From assembly GCF_023159225.1 (NCBI RefSeq), contig NC_063167.1:6789734-6853733 (forward strand): DNA of 64,000 nt. The letters run 5' to 3'. This stretch comes from Perognathus longimembris pacificus. Taxonomy: Eukaryota; Chordata; Mammalia; Rodentia; Heteromyidae. The notes beneath the pieces were generated by a model that was not told the DNA's origin, did no database searches, and saw nothing but the letters and a program-made list of their open reading frames with translations. Of this stretch, positions 53,355 through 64,000 are shown in pieces (position 1 is the stretch's first letter; every line of letters begins with the position of its first letter). Made by a program: the position numbers and the translations under genes.

Positions 53355-54145
53355 TTTATTGTGTTGGTCATAGGGTTTGAACTCAGGGTCTGGGTGCTGT
53401 CCCTGAGCATGTTTGTTCAAGACTAGCACTTCACTACTTGGGTCATAGTTCCACTTCTGGCTTTTTAGTGGTTAATTGAAGAGAAGGGTCTTAAGGACTT
53501 GGCTGCCAAGTCTGGCTTTCACCTGCCGTCCTCAGTGTAATATGGAAGTCAGATCTGGCCAGAGCCATCAATGGCCACATGGGGAGTTGTAGGATCTGGC
53601 ATCTTGTCTTGATGGGTGTGTCTGGATTCCTACAAGAAGGGAAGTCCCACCCCCAGGTAATGGGTGATCCTGAATCCCAAGAGACAGGGCTGGGCACATG
53701 GCCTATAGGTTACTGAGCCTGTCAGTCAAGTGCTTGGGACTGGGAGCTTTCTGTGACTCAGCCCCCTGACCCAACCCTATTTTAGGGTCAGGCCGGCTCA
53801 GGTGCCATTACGCCATGCCACGTGTCTCCATGTTGGCATTCTGTGTCCTGGCTCCTGGCTCGTCTCTCGTTCCCCATGGCGTCCCAAGTCAGCTCTCCAA
53901 GGGTAGGTGTGGGCTGCAGGACTTAGAAATCTTCCAGAAGTAAGTCTCCATGTCTTATTCCTGTTTTGTGTTATCTGTTTTTCTGAAACCTGGGACCAGT
54001 CCATCTGGAACTTCCCCAATAAATTCATCTTTTTGCTTGAGAGTGTCTCTGAGTGGTGGACTGTTGGATGGACGGGGCCTCCCCTCCCTCCAACCCCATA
54101 ACACTCAGATCTCAACTTCCTGAGTAGCTGGGATGACAGGCAGAT
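53355..54145 (-). mobile_element. B1-Geo SINE split by the solo LTR
   Basis: Right half and most of the B1 half at 53,355-53,535; the remaining B1 start (AGATCTCAACTTCCTGAGTA) resumes at 54,108. Confidence 0.85.
53536..54103 (+). mobile_element. solo LTR inserted in a B1-Geo SINE
   Basis: Starts TGTAATATGG, ends CCATAACA, 568 bases, with AATAAA at 54,018. The 5-bp duplication CTCAG flanks it (53,531-53,535 and 54,104-54,108), and joining the flanks restores a normal B1-Geo. A 5-bp duplication suggests an ERVK- or ERVL-type integrase, different from the 44.9-kb provirus. Confidence 0.85.
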
Positions 54146-54371
54146 TCACCTTAGAAACTGACTAAGCTGGGGATGGAAGGAGAGGCAGAGAGGTGCCCCC
54201 AAGTGATGTCCACAAACTGGGCCGGTTCCCAAACCCACTGGTTCTCTGTGTCCTTCCTTCCTAGTCCAGCCTCCTACCTCAAGCTGGACGCCAGCTCCCC
54301 AGAATTCTGCAGGGGACCCCGCGGGCCCTCAGCATCAGGGTAGCACTGGCAGACTCGGGGTTTATGTCTCC

Positions 54372-54555
54372 TTTTGCCAGTCCTGGGGCTTGAACTCAGG
54401 GCCTGGGTACTATTCCTGTGCTTCTTTTGCTCTACCACTTGAGCCACAGCACCACTTCCAGCTTTTCCTGCTTGTGTGGTACTAAGGAATCAAACCCAGG
54501 GCTTCATGCGAGCTAGGCACACACTCTACCACTAAGCCGTATTCTAGCCCCCATA
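54372..54555 (-). mobile_element. IDL-Geo SINE
   Basis: Reverse, with a 15-base internal deletion around CTTTTGCTCTACC. Confidence 0.9.
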
Positions 54556-54924
54556 TCCCAATTTGTCTGTCTCTGGCTCTGCCTGTGCCACTAGCACCTG
54601 GGGGCTATATCTAGGTCATGGCTGGCTAACAGTTTTCTTGTGTAAGGTGAAAAAAGCTCAGAAAATCCTTTCTCATTAATGTAATAAGTGCTCAGAAGAG
54701 AGGAGGGGCGATGAATAGACCTTTTGTTTGGTTTTACTGTAGAAGGAGTGCAATAAGCAAACCAGGAGTTATAAAATACTATGTTTGAAATCCCTTTTGA
54801 CAATCAGCATTGTGGTTTCAAGTCAAAATTAGACAAGGGCTCAGACAGGAGCAGGGAGCTCTGTGGCTCCACCTCATCTGGCCTTATTGATTCTCCTCTT
54901 TCTCCTCTTGACTGTCATTGGCCT
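54556..54924. other. unique intergenic sequence
   Basis: AT-rich, no gene signal. Confidence 0.5.
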
Positions 54925-55128
54925 TTTTTTTTTTGCCAGTCCTAAGACTTGAACTCAGGGCCTGAGCACTGTCCCTGGCTTCCTTTTGCTCAAGGCTAGA
55001 GTTCTACCACATGAACCACGGCATCATTTCCAGCTTTTTTTTTTTCTATTCTGTTTACGTGGTGCTGATGAATCAAACCCAGAGCTTCATGCGAGCTAGG
55101 CAAGCACTCTACCACATTCCCAGCCCAC
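54925..55128 (-). mobile_element. IDL-Geo SINE
   Basis: Reverse, diverged, missing GGCCAC in the left half. Confidence 0.9.
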
Positions 55129-55134
55129 CCTTTG

Positions 55135-55370
55135 TTTTTTTTTTGTTGTTGTTGTTGTTGTTTTGTTTTGTTTTTTGCCAGTCCTGGGCCTTGGACTCAG
55201 GGCCTGAGCACTGTCCCTGGCTTCTTTTTGCTCAAGACAACACTCTGCCACTTAAGCCACAGTGCCACTTCTGGCCGTTTTCTGTATATATGGTGCTGGG
55301 GAATCGAACCCAGGGCTTCATGTATACGAGGCAAGCACTCTTGCCACTAGGCCATATCCCCAGCCCCCCA
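55135..55370 (-). mobile_element. IDL-Geo SINE with (TTG)n tail
   Basis: Complete copy with a TTG/TTTTG tail; CACCCTTTGTTTTT on both sides (55,125 and 55,369) is its target duplication. Confidence 0.94.
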
Positions 55371-55379
55371 CCCTTTGTT

Positions 55380-55615
55380 TTTATGCTGGTACTGGGGCTT
55401 GAACTCCAGGCCTCTCACTCTTGATTAGCCTTTTCTATTCAAGAGTGGCACTCTACCACTTGAGCCACACCTCCACTTCTAGCTTTTTGCTGTTTAGTTG
55501 GAGATAAGATTCTCTCAGATTCATCTGCCCAGATTAGCTTTGAACCTGGATCCTCAGATCTCACCCTCCTGATTACCTCTGACTACAGGCATAAGCTACC
55601 CATGCCCAGCTCTGT
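55380..55615 (-). mobile_element. B1-Geo SINE
   Basis: Reverse, complete, moderately diverged. Confidence 0.86.
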
Positions 55616-56154
55616 CATTTGCCTTCTTCAAGTGTGTTGACTACTCTTCTCAACTTCCTGCCAACTCCTGGGGCCTTTGGGGTTCATGGGTTCCTCTGTG
55701 ATCTTTCCTCAGTTTCTATATACCAGCTGCACCCTCTTGCATCAGGCAACTGAGATTCCCACAGTCTCCAACTTGTCACCGAAGGTGGCCAGGGAGGTGG
55801 GCCTAGGGCAGGTTGAATAGGAGAGAGGCTGAGGTGTCAGGCTTATGTCCTCAGGCCAGGCAATGGCTTTTGAGCCTGATGATGACACTTTGCACCTTCA
55901 GGTGGGTGGGTAGACTGACACAACACAGATCTCCTCTCCTGCTTTACAGTGTGCAGTGACCATCAAGGGCCATCTGTCCAGCCTCATCCCCTATTCTAGG
56001 AATAAGAGAAGGCCATTTGTTTTATCTGCCTCCCGTCCTTCCTCCCTCATCCATCCAAATTAGTTTGGACAGAGCCTTGTTTGTCAGCAGGCTTCAGAGA
56101 TGGACTCACAGGATTTACTACTTACTTCCTTGGAGGCTGTAACAAGCAAGTGGC
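55616..56154. other. unique intergenic sequence
   Basis: No repeat or gene recognised. Confidence 0.5.
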
Positions 56155-56400
56155 GAGCCTGGAGCTATTAACTCACATCTGTAATCCCAGCTACTCAGGA
56201 GGCTAGGATCTGAGGATAAGGTTTGAAGCTAGCTCAGGCATGAAAATCCACAGGAATCTCCAGTTAACCAGACAAAAGGCTGGAAGTAAAGCCATGCGCT
56301 CAAGTGGTAGAGTGACAGCCTTGAGGGGAAGAAAAACTAAGGGACAGCACCCAGGCCCTGAGTTCCAGCCCCAGCACCAACACAATTTTTTTTTTAAGTT
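56155..56400 (+). mobile_element. B1-Geo SINE
   Basis: Complete copy, the last repeat before the TARDBP CpG island. Confidence 0.86.
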
Positions 56401-56959
56401 TAATTAAAAAAGAAAGTAGCAGGAGACAGACTGCCTGGGTTCAAATCTTACTCCACCATTTACTATCTGTGAGCCTGGGAGGGTTAATCTCTGGGAAGGG
56501 TTACTTACTCTTTAAATCTCATAAACTCATCCCTTCCCTGAGCTAGGGGCAGGGAATGGTTTCATTCATAAATGTATAAAGTACTTCCTTTGTGGATACC
56601 TTTGTTGTTATCCCAAGTCCTTGAACTTGATACGATGTATAAGGCTGTGGAAACAGTTGCCAAGTGGGCTGAAAGTAAGTATCTCAAGTTTCCTAGGTTC
56701 ACTCCCCACCCCCTTCCCTCCCATTCACGAAACTGTTGCCAGTGAAAACCCACAAGCTAAGCTTCAGGCCTCTTAAAATAGATGAAGTACAGTATTATTA
56801 TTATTATTATTACTATGACAGGACTGAAAGCATCGCTAGTATTTTGTGCCTTGAGATTCAAATACCAGGACTACCATTCATTTCCTAGTGACCTTACATA
56901 AAATACTTAAAAAACAAAACCCTCGGGTGACGTCCTTGCATCACTTTTATGACAATAAA
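56401..56959. other. unique sequence upstream of the TARDBP promoter
   Basis: Contains an (ATT)n tract at 56,793-56,811. AT-rich up to the sharp transition into the CpG island. Confidence 0.5.
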
Positions 56960-57499
56960 TTAAATACGAGGTAACACGAAACTAGGAGTGCGGCTAGAAA
57001 GTTCTGGATCGAGCTAACGTTGCTGTTATTTGGCAACGAAGTCGCTGTCCGCAGCGGACTAGCCGTGGGAGAAGGCCTGCGACCCGGACTTCCCTTCCCC
57101 TCTCTCCAGGCAGTGGGAACCAGCGGGGGACGCAGAGCCCCGCCCGTCCCCGCCGCGCCCCGCCCCGCCCCGCCCGGCCGGGCCCGCCCCAGTCTCGCGC
57201 GGTTTCGATGTGCGCGAGCTCAGGCCGGGAGCCTGGACTGGCGGTTGGTCGGGCGGAACCAAGTGCTCGGCGGTGTAGGGGGAGCCCGGAGCCGGCGGGG
57301 CCGCCGCTTCTCCAGCCTGTCGCGTTCGCGGCCGCAGTGCTGGGGTCTGGGGGGTCTTCCGTGCTCTCGCCAGGCTTAGACTTGGCGCGTGAAGTCGAGC
57401 CGCCCGGGCGGGAGCTGAGGGGTCTCGGCGTGGCGCCCTCCGCGCCCCCCCCGCTAGCGCGGAGCCGGTGGAACCGGACGACGGCCGGCAGGGGGGAAG

Positions 57500-57606
57500 G
57501 AGGCGGCCCTAGCGCCATTTTGTGGGGACGAAGCGGTGGCCGGGCTGCCGTCGGGACCTTCCCTGCTCCGTGTCCGTGTCGGCGCTCCCCAGCCGCGGCT
57601 GAGCGG
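57500..57606 (+). other. TARDBP: TARDBP exon 1, noncoding
   Basis: The segment beginning GGCGGCCCTAGCGCCATTTT resembles the human 5' UTR and ends at the donor GCGG|GTGAGTC. The 5' boundary is approximate because no transcript data are available. Confidence 0.75.
57510..57524 (-). promoter_or_regulatory. TARDBP: YY1-type element at TARDBP start
   Basis: The plus strand reads GCGCCATTTTG, the reverse of the YY1 core CAAAATGGCGC. I recall the same motif at the start of human TARDBP 5' UTR. Its position just inside the transcript is typical of downstream YY1 elements. Confidence 0.6.
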
Positions 57607-58156
57607 GTGAGTCGGGGACGCTTCTCTCCAAGGACTCCCGGGCGCCCTGGCTCCCGCGCCGGGCCGGCGAGCGGGGCCTAAGGCCGGACGCGGCGCGGCC
57701 TCGGGGCCTCCGCCCGGGGGAGGGGAGCGGCGGAACCGGGCCGGGCCTCGTCCCGCCCGAGCGGGCTCGGGCTCGCGGGGCCGGGGCGGCCTCCGCCGGT
57801 GGGATCGGGGAGGGGAGCGGCTGTGTTTTCGGGACTTGGCACTCGGGGACCGCGAGGGCCGCCCCGAGGCCTAGTGCCCCCCCCCCCATCCTCCGCCCCG
57901 GCCTCCCGAGGCCTTCGCGCGCGGGCTCCTGGGGGGGCCGGCCGAGCCTCCACCGCCGCTCCAGCCCGTCCCCCGCGGCGGGACGAGGGGAACCCTCCCC
58001 GCCGCCCGCTCGTCGGTTCGAGACGCGGCTCGTGCGTTGCGTGGTGGGGACGGCGGCTTGGACTCGCGCACGCGCGCACGGACGTCTCCGCTTTGGGCCC
58101 TGCGGGTCCGGAGGTTTGTTTACTAACACGGTCCGAGTGAAGTAGGGACCTGGAGC

Positions 58157-58250
58157 GGGCGTGGTGGCGCCCGCCCGTGCCCCAGCACCCGGGCTGAATT
58201 GTAAGTCAGCCTGGGCTCCATAAGGAGACCTTGCTTCCGAGAAATGAAAT
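58157..58250 (+). mobile_element. B1-like fragment in TARDBP intron 1
   Basis: GGGCGTGGTGGCGCCCGCCC and GTCAGCCTGGGCTCCATAAG: a B1 monomer with GC-rich drift inside the CpG island. Confidence 0.7.
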
Positions 58251-58578
58251 CGTGATTGGTTTACTGGGGACCGTTGTGCGTCCTTGCTCCGAGGGCTTGT
58301 GTAACCTGCCTGCCCCACGAGACTCCGCTGTAGCACTTGGGGTAGCACGTGAGCACTCAGAAGGTAGTTATGGAATGAATGGGGGAGCCAGGCGCGACGT
58401 TCTAATCAATAGTGTGTTCCCTTCCTTCCTCACTTTTCAGAGGTAGCAAGTGAAGTACGAGAAGCGAAACGGCAAGAATTTTTCAGGAAGTCAGAACTCG
58501 AGTGTGATTTGGGCAGATTAGAAGGAGACAGTTAATGTGACACAACGATTGGTCATTTTTCTCTCTTTTCCTCTTAAG

Positions 58579-63783
<5,205 letters not shown>

Positions 63784-64000
63784 ATGGTGGGTTGTGGGTG
63801 GTTGGGTGGTTGGTTGGTTGGTTGGTAGGTTGGTATGGAATGGTGGGAATTCAATTTTTTCTAAACTCATGGTAAGTATATTGTAAAATACGTATGTACT
63901 AAGGAATTTTCCAAATTGGTTTGTTCAGTGTGGAGTATATTCAGCAGTATTTTTGACATTTTTCTTTAGAAAAAGGAAGAGCTAAAGGAATTTTACACGT
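63784..64000 (+). other. TARDBP: TARDBP 3' UTR, start only
   Basis: Begins with a GGTTGGTTGG-rich, GU-rich stretch expanded relative to human, then closely follows the human 3' UTR as I remember it. It contains a consensus donor (ATG|GTAAGTAT at 63,871) and acceptor (TTTTTCTTTAG ending 63,969). The window ends before the region expected to hold the main TDP-43 autoregulatory binding sites. Confidence 0.85.

Larger units (their letters stand above)
56960..58140 (+). promoter_or_regulatory. TARDBP: TARDBP CpG-island promoter
   Basis: Very GC- and CpG-rich DNA surrounds TARDBP exon 1. It contains a run of GC boxes (repeated CCGCCCC) around 57,155-57,195 and no TATA box, as expected for a housekeeping RNA-binding protein gene. 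Long open frames on both strands here are by-products of base composition. Confidence 0.85.

Noticed and set aside
494..56390. tRNA genes at the many tRNA-like A and B boxes
   Set aside because: All belong to dispersed ID, IDL-Geo or Geo SINE units; no copy shows a complete, unbroken tRNA cloverleaf.
57509..58348. 279-codon minus-strand frame opposite TARDBP exon 1
   Set aside because: Lies in the CpG island, is Arg/Pro/Gly-rich low complexity, and overlaps the promoter and intron 1; explained by composition.

Overview
The window is mammalian nuclear DNA from a rodent, most likely a geomyoid (kangaroo rat, pocket mouse or pocket gopher). The evidence is its interspersed repeats. Dozens of copies belong to a dimeric SINE made of an ID-like tRNA-Ala left half and a distinctive right half, which matches what I know as IDL-Geo, a family reported only from Geomyoidea. 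A second abundant dimer joins a B1/7SL-like left half to the same right half (called B1-Geo here as a working label). The TDP-43 protein encoded at the right end also shares rodent-type residues in RRM2. There is no bacterial content, CRISPR array or operon.

Two genes can be assembled, arranged head to head as in the human 1p36.22 interval. On the minus strand, about 16.4-40.1 kb, is CIROZ (C1orf127 ortholog), a secreted ZP-N domain protein linked to left-right organizer function. I could chain twelve coding exons with consistent splice phases, from a signal-peptide exon at 40,086-40,111 to a stop at 16,388. The C-terminal end is less certain: two in-frame stops must be spliced out, and the frame ends well before the human protein does. 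On the plus strand, 57.5 kb to the window end, is TARDBP (TDP-43): CpG-island promoter, noncoding exon 1, five coding exons giving 414 residues, and the start of the 3' UTR.

Layout: 1-16 kb is intergenic DNA beyond the CIROZ 3' end, with SINEs, an L1 fragment holding a 100-N assembly gap, GC-rich unique DNA and long microsatellites. 16.4-40.1 kb is CIROZ, with introns full of SINEs, two L2 relics and several AT-rich unique blocks that look like conserved noncoding DNA. 40-57 kb is the intergenic space between the divergent genes. It holds a 6.2-kb endogenous retrovirus (44,862-51,030) with a proline-tRNA-type primer site, polypurine tract, 4-bp target duplication and a gammaretrovirus-like gag remnant but otherwise no coding capacity. 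It also holds a separate 568-bp solo LTR. 57-64 kb is TARDBP.

The most interesting points are the natural Ser at TDP-43 position 267 (a residue reported as a human ALS/FTD variant) and Glu at position 114 beside an RNA-contact tryptophan; the nested, order-resolvable transposon stack; the shared Geo monomer in two SINE families with tRNA-like boxes; the unusual C-terminal architecture of CIROZ; and a 10-bp-periodic array of nuclear-receptor-like half-sites. I did not find an undescribed multi-gene system.
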